Part shown: positions 1 to 9,400 of the stretch, one piece after another
Numbering within the stretch: position 1 is the first letter of the stretch
Layout of the letters: each line of letters starts with the position of its first letter
Origin: Ectocarpus siliculosus
Lineage: Eukaryota; Sar; Phaeophyceae; Ectocarpales; Ectocarpaceae
DNA: 12,457 nt
Reading direction: 5' to 3'
Assembly: GCA_000310025.1 (NCBI GenBank)
Contig: FN649732.1
Location: forward strand, 2,303,178-2,315,634
The notes under the pieces: model-generated
Told to the model about the DNA's origin: nothing
Seen by the model: only the letters and a program-made list of their open reading frames with translations
Database searches by the model: none
Translations under genes and position numbers: made by a program

Positions 1-517
1 ACCCGCGTTGAAGAGGGGAGGGGGGGGGGGGGTTCTTCTGGGGGGCAAGGTTCGCAAGTGGTTGGAACGGCTAGTGTATTGGTGTGCAAGTGTGGGGGTG
101 GGTTCTGTTTTTTTCTTATGTGCGATGGTTTTGGAAGTGGAAGGGGTGCGTCCTGTCTTTCATGGTGGTGGCGCCCAATTGTCTGGAGCTGTCGGTCGTG
201 CTGGTGGTACTTGTCTTCGGGATTTTTTTTTCTGCGATCATATCAGACACACTCACTCCGTGTGTCTCAAGGTAGACAGTAATGACCCAAGGATCCCGGT
301 GCAGCAGCGGTATGTTCTCTGCGTGTTTGACTGCTGCGGTTGCTCTTGATGTTGCTTCTGCTCTTGTCGTCGATGCCAACGGTTTCGTTCTCAAAGAGTC
401 TTCCACGGAAAACGATAACGATACATACAGGTTGATCGTTGCATGTTCATGATCGTTCCTCCGGACGACGCTTGCTCCCGCTGTTTGTGTTCCCGTTGCA
501 TCGTAACGTATCGCCAG
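1..517 (+). other. PP2C intron (3' portion), upstream of first visible exon
   Basis: No PP2C motif or splice-compatible exon was found in any + frame here. The open frames on both strands have no recognisable content. The stretch has a 13-base G run at 20-32 and is otherwise GT-rich. It is read as the 3' part of an intron whose donor lies outside the window. Confidence 0.7.
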
Positions 518-604
518 GGCGGTGCTGAGCAGGGGAGGGAAAGCTCTGGACCTCACGGAGGACCACAAGCCCAACGCCCCTAGAGAGATGGAGCGAATTT
601 ACAG
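518..604 (+). CDS. PP2C exon a (LTEDHKP motif)
   Basis: This exon carries the motif stretch AVLSRGGKALDLTEDHKP followed by NAPREMERIY. The acceptor is the AG at 516-517; base 518 completes a codon begun in an upstream exon, which suits the family's usual GDSRAVLSRGG context. The donor is AG|gtgcag at 605, leaving two bases (phase 2). In the reading frame a stop (TAA 504-506) lies just upstream of 518, so an upstream intron is required. Confidence 0.9.
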
Positions 605-1746
605 GTGCAGGAAGGGGGGGGGGTCATGTATTGCATGCCTTAGCGGTTACACCATTGGCCACGCGTCCTCTAGAGGATTGAGCATTGTTCACGCAGGACC
701 GTTCACCGACGGCCAATCGTTCCTTCCTACTTTGCCAAAGGTGGCTCAAAAATGTTTTCCATCTCTCTAAAATTGCTTTCGGGGGGTCTCTATGAGCGAC
801 GCGGTGAAGCTGAAGCCCCTACCGTGTGTCATGCGTTCTGAAAGAGTACTGTAGTAGCATCGGGTGTCGATTTTGTCATCTACCGTTTGTTGCTGTGGAG
901 ACGAACTCAGGTGCGCGTCTGAGACGCGTCTACTGCTGTTTCTTTATTCATGTGTCGCATACGACAGTCGGCCGAAGAAGCGCTAGGCAGGGAGGTGTGT
1001 GGGTACCCATTTGTTTTTCCGGCGTGCCCCCAATGCCTAGCGCATTTGTCCACGACAACGAAGGCAACCCTCCGGATGCCAAGTGTCGTAGGTCTGGCAT
1101 TTATAGCGGGGGGGAATACCTAATACACCCGGGTCGCGAAGGGACACCTACCTACCCCATTGCTGACCTCACCTTCAGCTATTCAAACATTTCCGCGGTA
1201 GTTGGTCGTTCTGGCTGCTCGCCCACTGATTGCGATGGTATCTCCGCCGTTACTGATGGGAGCGTTATTATGACGACGCCAAACACGTCGTCTTGGCATT
1301 CTAACCGGCGACTCGATAGTGTTTGAAATTCTTCCGTTTTTCGATTTCGGTTCGTCCGTTATTTTTTCTCCTTGTATGCTGGCGACAGAAGGGTGTCTAG
1401 CTTGTAGTGCAGGCGACGCAGGAGTTTTTGGTTGTCGGTGATGTCGATGTGTGTGCTGCATTTGGACTTCATCATCCCATCCCACCCCGACGCTCTTTTC
1501 TACTGGTTAATTTTTGGCTTTTAGGCATGATGGGATGGTAACGTGGGAGGGGTTCGAATGCTCTCGAGGCCTGCAGATAGAGGGGACAGGCGTTTACCGC
1601 ATCAACGGGAGCCTTGCCGTCGCAAGAGCGATCGGGGACATCGACTACCGCCCCTGGCTATCGGGTGCGTACGCTGTCATTGTTGTTGGTATTGCTGCTG
1701 CTGTTTATTTTTGTGTCGTGTTGTGGTTGTTGTTTGTAATGATGAG

Positions 1747-1792
<46 letters not shown>

Positions 1793-3673
1793 CAGTGGTC
1801 GTGGCGGTGGTCTTGGTCGGAAGTAGGATTGGGTCACGACTAATAACCGTATATAGACGGACGAACCGCGGAGAAAGTGCGGACGGCAGCAGTACATGTT
1901 CGAGAGTTTCAGGTTACGGCCATCGTGGGTTGCGACTCCGACCTCGTTGGGTACCTTTTGTTTGCCCCGTACCAGCACATTTCGACAAATCTAGACGTTG
2001 CGGTAGACAGCAGTGTCTACCACCGCTGGTAGAGCACGGTAATCTTGAACAGGCAGAGATTTCTCCGCCCTCGAAGCAAAACATTATTATCCCTTCTAAG
2101 AAGCTAAAGAGGCACCGGTCTTCCTTTTTCACTTTGATCTTGCGCAACTTGCCCCCTACGTTACCTTTATATCGATTGACTATTTGTAATTTAGAATGCA
2201 CACTCCCGAATGTTCAGGTTTTCTGACATGGAGAGGCAACCGTCTTCCTCTTCTTGCTCGAACGGGTGCTGCTTGCCTCGTACTTCGTCGCCGACAACTC
2301 CCCCCCCCCCCCCCTACGGCAAAACTTTTCCTCCTCGTGTGAACCCCGCGCGCAGCCGAGGTGGAGATCAAGACGATCGACTTGAAGCGCGAGACGGACC
2401 AGTTCGTCATCCTGGCGAGCGACGGGTTGTGGGACGTCATGTCCTCCGAGGAGGCCGTTCAGTACGTCCACGCCGTCATGGGGGGCGCCATGGGGTCGGG
2501 GAAGGAGGGGGACAAGTGGAGCGGCGGCGTCGGCGACAAGGCCGGAGGTTCGGGCGCGGAAGCGGGCAAGCCCCGTGAGTCGTTGAAGGGAAAGGCTTGC
2601 GGGTAGAAGCGACTCACGTGTGCCGTTGCTGCTTTGCGGCGTTTTTTTTAGGGGGATGCGGAACACGCACGCGCTGGTCGTGCACGAAACTACTTTTTGG
2701 GGTCCCGGGATGTGGGATATGGGATGGTACGCTTACGTGTGCACAGGGAATGTGTGAATTAGGGCAGCTCCGTATTCGGACGGTTTCTGCGATGCCGCTG
2801 TTATCTGTTTCTGGCGTGTTTTGAAGCTGGTGCTCGTTCGTTCCAAGGACACAACTGAGCGTATTGTAGGTTCTCCGCCCTTTGAAACCGTTGTTGTTGG
2901 TTGTTTATTTCTTTTGTAAGAGCATTCCCCCCCCTACTATCTTCCGCTGTATCGCTTCGACTGTATCGGCGAACCCGACCCCGAATCAATCAACGATGGC
3001 TCCTTGCGCATTATTTCCATGTCGACATGACATCAGACTTCGACCATATCGTCTGTCTCCTCTTGATGACCCCCCCCCCTCCCTGTTTTTTTTTTTCTGG
3101 TTTGTGCGGGGACTTTGGTCGGCCAGCTCACATGACTCTTGTAAACTGGACGCAAAGCTACGCCGAGGACCGAGGAATGATCAGGTGGGATGATGTAAGG
3201 TATATGTATGTACGTGTTGTACATACAGCGATGTTGCACACTCTTGTCAAGAGTTGGCTTGCTTGAGTTCAATATGTGCATATGGTGGAATGATGGTCGA
3301 GAAAGCATCGTCGCCCGTGGCTGGCTAGCTTTTTTCATATTCTGTCGTGGTGTGTGCCGATGATGGGAATGACACCCTCATCTTGTTCCTGGCTGTGTAC
3401 CCCCTACCGATATTGCTTTTTCAGCTAATGTGCATGCAAACACAGAGATATTTGCCGTTCGAGATAAATACCACAGCAGTCGAAGTGGACGTGTGACCAA
3501 GGATTGGCAGAAAATTTCGGCTAGGTAATTTTGTGCCGCGTACCGTCGCCGATGATGATGACAGGGCGGCCACGATGCTCCGAAAGAAGAAGATGGCGGG
3601 CTACCTGACGGAGGAGGCGCTGAGAAGGGGGTCCACGGACAACACGACGGTTGCGATCGTGTGGCTGCAGTAG
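518..3673 (+). CDS. PP2C/PPM-family Ser/Thr protein phosphatase, 3' part (four exons, 5' end outside window)
   Basis: This gene encodes a metal-dependent Ser/Thr protein phosphatase. The exons are 518-604, 1525-1664, 2356-2574 and 3525-3673, with intron phases 2, 1 and 1 between them and a phase-2 intron before the first. They join into about 197 residues ending at TAG 3671-3673. Family motifs appear in the right order: LTEDHKP (residues 12-18), NGSLAVARAIGD (56-67), FVILASDGLWDV (92-103) and GSTDNTTVAIVWL (184-196). Asp98 (ASDG) and Asp187 (TDN) match the family's metal-ligand aspartates. The upstream RxxxED and DGHGG motifs are absent because the gene starts left of the window. A Gly/Lys-rich stretch (about 115-148) separates the last two motifs. 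I see no signal peptide or membrane segment, so it is probably cytosolic or nuclear; substrate unknown. It converges on the presenilin gene. The family call is firm and the subfamily unknown. Confidence 0.93.
605..1524 (+). other. PP2C intron between exons a and b (920 nt)
   Basis: This intron is bounded by gtgcag and cttttag. It holds a 10-base G run at 614-623 and copy A of a dispersed repeat at 624-743. A 166-codon open frame at 826-1326 has no recognisable motif and no homology that I can name, so I treat it as chance. Confidence 0.8.
624..743 (+). repeat. Dispersed repeat, copy A
   Basis: These 120 bases align on the same strand with 6167-6285, at roughly 75% identity by eye with two 3-base gaps. 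Shared blocks include GCATGCC, AGCGGTT, CCACGCGTCCTC, CAGGACC and AAAGGTG. Copy A starts 19 bases after the phosphatase donor site, inside the intron. It is probably a fragment of a transposable element or an ancient duplicate; the family is not recognised. Confidence 0.75.
1525..1664 (+). CDS. PP2C exon b (SLAVARAIGD motif)
   Basis: The acceptor is in a T-rich tract ending cttttag at 1524, and base 1525 completes an Arg codon with the previous exon. The frame gives HDGMVTWEGF, then GVYRINGSLAVARAIGD, then IDYRPWLS. The donor is G|gtgcgt at 1665 (phase 1). RINGSLAVARAIGD corresponds to the family's G-LAVSRAIGD motif. The T-loop-like string GGTTCGAATGC at 1551-1561 is coding here and not a tRNA. 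Confidence 0.92.
1665..2355 (+). other. PP2C intron between exons b and c (691 nt)
   Basis: The intron is bounded by gtgcgt and cgcag. Its 5' part is T/G-rich and contains a long CTG run (1751-1791). Its 3' part contains the C15 tract at 2300-2314. No exon-like content was found; removing it joins exons b and c in frame. Confidence 0.82.
1751..1791 (+). repeat. (TGC)n / (CAG)n triplet microsatellite
   Basis: An uninterrupted TGC run of about 13.7 units sits in a phosphatase intron. Because the period is three, it gives open frames of polyLeu, polyCys or, on the other strand, polyAla. These are not genes. Confidence 0.95.
2356..2574 (+). CDS. PP2C exon c (ILASDGLWDV motif, Gly-rich insert)
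   Basis: The acceptor is cgcag at 2355, and 2356-2357 complete an Ala codon. The frame reads EVEIKTIDLKRETDQF, then VILASDGLWDVMSSEEAVQ. The Asp of SDG is a family metal ligand. The exon ends in a hydrophilic Gly/Lys/Ala-rich segment and a strong donor, C|gtgagt at 2575 (phase 1). A 15-base C run at 2300-2314 lies just upstream and may serve as polypyrimidine tract. Confidence 0.93.
2575..3524 (+). other. PP2C intron between exons c and d (950 nt)
   Basis: The intron is bounded by gtgagt and ggctag. It contains a C10 run at 3070-3079, a T-rich run just after it, and a short perfect hairpin at 3205-3227. No coding signal was recognised. Confidence 0.8.
3205..3227. repeat. Short perfect inverted repeat (9-bp stem, 5-nt loop)
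   Basis: The arms TGTATGTAC and GTACATACA flank the loop GTGTT. The hairpin lies inside a phosphatase intron. It is too short and AT-rich to suggest a defined function. Confidence 0.6.
3525..3673 (+). CDS. PP2C terminal exon d (GSTDNTTVAIVWL)
   Basis: The acceptor is ggctag at 3524, and 3525-3526 complete an Arg codon. The exon reads NFVPRTVADDDDRAATML, then KMAGYLTEEALRRGSTDN, TTVAIVWLQ and stop. The Asp of TDN is a metal ligand in the family. A second AG at 3563-3564 would break the frame with exon c, so the 3524 acceptor is preferred. The protein ends right after the domain, as is usual for single-domain PP2Cs. Confidence 0.9.
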
Positions 3674-4088
3674 TGTGACCGCAAGCGCCAGCCAGCGCGT
3701 GTGGCTTTCAGCGACTGACCGAACGTGCGAGAATGCCATGGTTGTTGCTGTTGGTGTTGTTTACCGCCGGTCTCTCCGGCTACTGACTGCTACAGCAGTA
3801 CGCTTGGAAGGATAATTGCTGTTTTTGCCGGGAATCGTGTGAAGAGCCAGAAAATCGTGGGCTCTAGCGAGAGGGCTGAAGAACTAGCCGCCTTTTTGGG
3901 AGAGGTTTCGTAGACAGAAGAAACAGCAACCGTATCACATCGGCGTCAACGGGTTGGACCATGCTGCTCCACCGTTTAGATAAGAGGCTGTGCGGCGGGG
4001 GAACATAGAAGTACACTTGGTGGTTAGCAGGTTTGAAATAGAAGACGAAACATTGTTGTTCCCAGGATCACGTACTGGACGACTGGGA

Positions 4089-4094
4089 AATAAA
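4089..4094 (+). promoter_or_regulatory. Possible polyadenylation hexamer AATAAA
   Basis: A canonical AATAAA lies 416 bases after the phosphatase stop codon. Nothing else in the sequence proves that cleavage occurs here, and heterokont algae often use non-canonical signals. Confidence 0.2.
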
Positions 4095-6166
4095 TCACTA
4101 TTTGCCACGTGCAAGAATTCTCGAAAACGGCAGCACTAAGCGCTTATGCACTGCCGTTTCGTAATGTTTGGCTTGGTGCGCTGTGAGACGCGGATTGTTA
4201 TGCTTCATGTTCTACTTTCATGCACCGGATCGCCGGTGGTTGTGGGTTCCCGCCTGTCTTTTCTTCGCTTAGTGCGGGCGGTCTTCCCTCCCACCTCCGC
4301 CCCGCTCGATTTGCGGCGGGACTTATATATAGTTAGAGGTCGTCTTAAACAGAGGTGCATAGAGCATAACTAGGTTCATGGGGGTGTACATAGATGGACG
4401 GCTACCCAGCGAGGGGGGTACTGGCTGCGTGCGAGAGGACGGAAATCGCGCCGAGGCGCGCATGTATGTATGTCCGTCTCCTATGCTTTTTGTGTCGAGG
4501 AAGCGGGGGTGTTGGCTTGTAGAGCTAGCGGGAGGGAGGCTCCAGCCCTCCATGCGATTAGTCGGGAAGAACTGTTTGCTCCCCCGTGGAGTCTTGAGGC
4601 GCATGTCCCGGCGAACGTCGCTCTCGATATCTTGAGTGCATTTTTATGCTCCAAGGAAGTGCTGAGATAGAGTCTTGTCCGGCGGTATTCGTGCTGTATT
4701 TGGTGCTAGGATGACACGAGTCATGATGGGTCTGATGGCAGTACGCTGCCTGGGACTGCGGCATAGGGGATAGGCTAGTGCAGTAGCAGCGGCAGCAGTA
4801 AAAACTCGTCACGGTTCATCAAGTCTCAACTGAAGGGAAAAGTTAAAGGCAGTGCACATCGAGAAAATCGTCTGTTCGTCCATGGTGCTGATTCGCGTCC
4901 TTGGCATCTACAATACACCATCGGGAGGTTGGTTCCGTTGGTGTGTACACCGGAGCTGACGCTGCAGCCGATTGCGAAAACACAGCAAGGCTCGCCGTTT
5001 CGGGATGTTGAATATATCCAGACTTTCTCGAGTTCAGCAACTAACTGTCGGTGCCGGGAAGGGTACGCGACTGAACCAACAACAGTTCGTTGTTTATTTC
5101 CCAACGCCCACCTAAATATGCGTCTAAATGCCTGTTGTTATGCACCCCATGGTCCCGCGAAAGTACGCGTGCGTGGGGTTTTCGCTTGTCTCTCAAGGCG
5201 ACGTTCTCTTTGTACATTCTGCGCTCAAGGACACAAAGAACGAGCGAGAGAAAATATTGCCACTCTCTAAAACAGGCGACTTTGACTTAGAACCTGGGCG
5301 CGAGGGTGCCGCGGTTGCGCTGAATTATCCCAGGGTTTCTTGCTCAGGGGCCGGCGATACTTGTTTTGGCGATCGAAGGTGGTGATGGTGTGAGGAACCA
5401 CCCTGAGATCCACCGGGCACCTCCGTACCATGCCTGTGCGCATCCTTAAACCAATAGCCAGTACACAAGCGTGGCGGAAGATACCTAATAGTCTTTCGCG
5501 TGCACATGTAAAGGTGAGGCAGGTTTACCCTGCAAAAGTCCCGGTCGCCGCTAAGCTTTCACCTGTTGCGACGGTGGCACAGGCCACGGTCAGAACGCCG
5601 GCGTCTTGCTCGCCAATTTCTACGCCCACCTGCACGCTTGGGAGCATTTGGAGCCCACCCCCCTCATGTGTTGAAACCAGTAAATCCTAGTACAACGCGA
5701 TTACACCGGTGACTGGCCATCCCATGGTACGTGCCTTGATATGTTTCCAAAGTCGATCGATTCTGCCCCATGTACCTGCAGCAATTGCGCCTCAAAAATG
5801 AAAAGGAGTTGAAGGGGCGCTCTACCCTCTGCAGTGATGGCGTAACCATTGCTTAGGACCATGGGAGCGTTATTGGGATCATCAACTCTTGGTACTGCTG
5901 GCCTTTCCTGTCACCAGAGCGCCGCATGAACGGCTGCGGTTTTGAAGAACCGGTGATACAAATCCCCTCGCCTCGCCCAACGCTCTCTCCCTCTCCCGAT
6001 GCCTTGCTTCAAAAAACATGGAGCACCCGCTGATATAAAAAATGCGCATACTTACTGTCTTCCCAAGCAGAGAAACGTTGTTTTCGGCGAAACACTAAAA
6101 AAATCAACCAACACACACCAGGAAACACCTCAATACCGCCGCCGTGTACCGGGGGGAGCGGGGTAC

Positions 6167-6285
6167 TCATGTTTCGCATGCCCCAGCGGTTGTTGGACCA
6201 TTCACCACGCGTCCTCGAAAGGACGGCAGATTGTTCCCACAGGACCAATCACCGATGGTAAATTTCTACCACTTTGCTAAAGGTG
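6167..6285 (+). repeat. Dispersed repeat, copy B
   Basis: This is the partner of copy A at 624-743, in the same orientation. It ends 24 bases beyond the presenilin stop codon, so it probably lies, antisense, within the presenilin 3' UTR. No flanking target duplication was evident. Confidence 0.75.
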
Positions 6286-6309
6286 AACCGGGGGTGGAAG
6301 ATTAGTTTC

Positions 6310-6414
6310 TCAAAAGTAGAGCGGCGTCTCGTTGAGGGCTTCCACGTAGGGCTGTATCGAGAACCTCGTCAGAAGGTAGAAGACCGTCCCGAAGCCAATC
6401 GAGATGGGTAGAGC
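6310..6414 (-). CDS. PSEN: Presenilin terminal exon: PALP end and TM9
   Basis: A C9 tract followed by ttgcag (AG at 6416-6415) forms the acceptor. The exon reads [34 protein letters not shown] and TGA at 6312-6310. Together with the previous exon it restores PALP. The ending matches the conserved hydrophobic presenilin C-terminus. Confidence 0.96.
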   Translation of the reverse strand, partial: ALPISIGFGTVFYLLTRFSIQPYVEALNETPLYF

Positions 6415-9400
6415 CTGCAAGGGGGGGGGAGAGACAACAACACGACAACAAGGGAAGCAATATATACCATGATTGGATGGTCATAATTCATATCAACAGC
6501 CTGCACCTGTTATTAATAGTTGTGCATTTCCTGGTGAATAGCCACCACACCACCTAACACGCCCATCTGCCAGTCTTCTCTAGTCGCTAGCGTGGAAAAA
6601 CTAGGTCGCGCAGCGCTGACGATATTCAGAGCCCACTGCTGTACGGCGGGGCCAAATTCACTCACTCGCGCGGGTCGCGCCTGTGTTTCTGTAATAAAAA
6701 GTTCAAACGGCGGACAATTTCTTTCATCATCCCTGGCACGATTCTATTTCTCCTTCGCGGCTTGCTGACGTGAGGTTGGTGGTGCGCTTTCAGAGCTTGC
6801 TCAAGTTTGTTCGTCGTAATAATCTATCAATAAAGTGAACAAAACTCACGCAAATCTTTGAAAATGGAGCACCAACGTCGCGGTAGCAGACTAAAAACGA
6901 GGAGCGTAAAAAGGAATGGCGATAGAAATTGTCCGCTGTTAAAGGCGGTTTTACAGGAAGTCAGCGCTGACTACCTATTCCACGGGTCGAAGACTTACCG
7001 GTAGGCATCAACATGTCTCTCCTCTCCGCGGACATGGCGAGCTAAGTCGACCGGAACAAAAAGTAGCAGCGCCAACACAGACCCAGTAGCAGCAGGAGGA
7101 GGAGCAGCAGCAACAACACAGCAACGGCACCAACATAGCAGCAGCACCACCATAGCAACAGCGGCAGCACCAACAACAACTACAACGCAACGCCACCAAT
7201 CGTATACCACAACTACGGCAACGGCAACTCACGGGCAAGGCCATCCTGTACACCGCCAGCAGCACGAGGGTCGCCCCCAGGCCGAAGACGATCACCACCA
7301 CGCAGGCCGCCCACGCCGTGAAGCCGTACAGTGCCGCCTTGGACACCAGAACGCTGTAAAACACGAAGTCTCCGAGTCCCTGGCCGGGCAGGCGGCGTCG
7401 GCATAACGTTGGTTGATCTCCAAACTCACTGCTACAAAGACGAAGACTTCATTGAACAAATCCCTCCGATTTAACTGGACAAATATCTTCGATTGGGAGA
7501 TTACCTCCAACGGGTAGTCTTTCTGTAGTTGTACGAATATTTTCGAGCAAAAAAACACCGCACCTTGCGCCTCCATCAGCAGGGAGCAAGAAGCACTACG
7601 GGAGCTGCTCCGATGGCATTGAGAACTTGTTAACGGTACTCGACCTCGATTTATTCTCTCTTTGTGAGGTCAGTATCGCCTACCGTAAACAACCGAAAAT
7701 GGGACGCGTCTTCCACGGAACACCAAAAGGAAGTGGGATTCCGCGAAGAGCAAAGCAAAAATATGCTTGGCGCAGTCGGCGGAAGAACCGCCACGAGGAA
7801 CACACCACAAATCAAAACACGAACCCGCACCGGGATGAAACGGAACAAGATATAAACCGTGAAACGGAACACACTCTCGGGAACACAGCACGATACAAAC
7901 CACACTCAAACAAATCCCTAGGCTGTTCGATATGCCCCCGTTCAGAACTGAAGCCGTATTTGATCGGCCAGCCCAGCAGCACGTTCCATGCTGAAGTAGC
8001 CCACACACCCTCACCACAGCCAGCGGCAACAAAAGGCAAAACTCACAAGCTTGATCGACACGCCCATCTCTTCCTCGTCTTCGTCGTTCTCCGCCGCGGC
8101 CGCCGCCCTGCTGGAAGTCGGGACAGGAGAGAAAAGCTCAAGCTAAGCAATCGGACACGGTCACATTCGGTTCGGTGTTGTGTCACTACCAGAAGGAACA
8201 AGTGCTGATGCCAAATAAGTGCCTCCTTACATTCTGCTCTCCTTAGGCAACGTTCACCGCACGGAGAGCGAGGGAAAGTCCATGCTGAGCCCATGGGGCG
8301 GAAGTAAAACTCCCCTTTTCACTGCGCTGCGTGCTCAAGCGACTCAGGGGTTGAACGAAACGAGCTGGGGGCAGTACGCGTGACGCTTGTCAAGGGCAAT
8401 CAGCAACCGCTAGACGACGATCTGAGCGGGAGGTTAGAGCTGCGCAATCTGACGGCTATCATGGTGTTTGGTCATGGATGGTGTTTCGAGGAGCACGACA
8501 CTACACCGGTGATGCATGCTGCAACGTCTCCCCGTTTTCGGCCCCTCCTACCCCCGATCCGGCCCTCTATATATTGTTCAAGACAATAAGTTGTTCTATT
8601 TTTTGTCTTTCGCCTTCGTTCCGTACAGGAAAGAAAGAAAAAATGCCCAACAAGGCCAGGAGCGTCGCTGGCAGCTTCCAAAGGACGAACGACACGACCA
8701 TAGAAATGGCGACGCCATCCCTGCTCCCCGCTTACCATCGATTGGTCCGCCCGCAGGGCAAAACGTTTCCGACGCAACCAAACACCAAAGCAGTTGACTC
8801 AAAAGTTGTATTCTTGATTCACAAAAACAAAGCAGGTGCTTGCACGGGCGACTACCGGTACCAGATACCAAACCCGATCGAACCATAAAGCAACACCTCG
8901 AGCACCTCTCCCTGTGTACATACATACTACGAACACCCGTCACAGAGCCTTGCCAGAGGCAACGGACCAATCGATTTGCACCTCGTGCATACGCTCGACC
9001 AATACCTTCTTCTCCGCCTGGACCGTCCGCCACCCCGGGGGCTCTGGATCAAGGCATCCCCCTCCGCGGATGCCCCTCCGAACCGTTGCGAGGCGGCGTT
9101 TCCCCTGCGGGGTGGGGGGCTGACAGCAGCACCGCTGTCCAAGTCGCCAGAAGCAGCAGCAGGGGGGGCGGCCCCTCTCGCCCGCGGGCTACTAACCTGT
9201 TCGCGACCGCTTCTGGTTCCACTTCCATCGGCCGAAGCGTCTCCTACCGCCACCGCCGCCGTGCCTGATTCGACCAGCTCCAGCAACGGCGCGGCTACCG
9301 ACTCGCTTGCGCCGGCGCTGTCCGCGCCGGGTCTCCTCGCAGAGCTGTGGTCGCCTCCGGGCGACGACGATTGCGGCTCGACAACCGCTGCCGCTTCTGC

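Larger units (their letters stand above)
3674..6309. other. Intergenic / 3' UTR region between two convergent genes
   Basis: The stretch runs from the phosphatase stop to the presenilin stop. It should hold both 3' UTRs; an AATAAA hexamer at 4089-4094 is a possible phosphatase poly(A) signal, unproven. A TATA-like string lies at 4323-4332, with an 85-codon frame starting at 4378 and other small frames to 5700, none recognised. Copy B of the dispersed repeat is at the right end. No third gene can be supported. Confidence 0.6.
6415..7232 (-). other. PSEN: Presenilin intron, last (818 nt)
   Basis: This intron separates the two halves of the PALP motif. On the + strand, 7075-7200 is an imperfect CAN/AGC-rich triplet tract that gives spurious open frames rich in Cys, Val or Ala on the - strand. 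A 291-bp foldback element lies at 6677-6967. No exon is supported inside. Confidence 0.85.

Noticed and set aside
116-574. 152-codon - strand open frame over the first phosphatase exon
   Set aside because: It is antisense to a motif-bearing exon, has no recognisable content, and fits no splice model.
826-1326. 166-codon + strand open frame starting at GTG
   Set aside because: It lies within a phosphatase intron whose flanking exons join in phase; no motif or domain is visible.
1551-1561. tRNA T-loop-like string GGTTCGAATGC
   Set aside because: No acceptor stem or anticodon arm surrounds it, and it is coding in a phosphatase exon.
1543-2226. 227-codon + strand frame with a polyLeu tract
   Set aside because: It is a shadow of the phosphatase exon in another frame, extended by the CTG repeat.
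5128-5385. 85-codon frame with a GAGD motif recalling PfkB carbohydrate kinases
   Set aside because: Only four residues match. The following small-residue helix of the family is absent and no neighbouring exon supports it.
5510-5690. Small frames on both strands (one + frame with HGQNAGVLLANFYAHLHAWE)
   Set aside because: Short, unrecognised, and in competing frames; it could be chance or a decayed repeat.
6829-6834. AATAAA hexamer on the + strand
   Set aside because: It lies in the centre of the foldback element inside a - strand gene's intron, so it is not a plausible poly(A) site for either gene.
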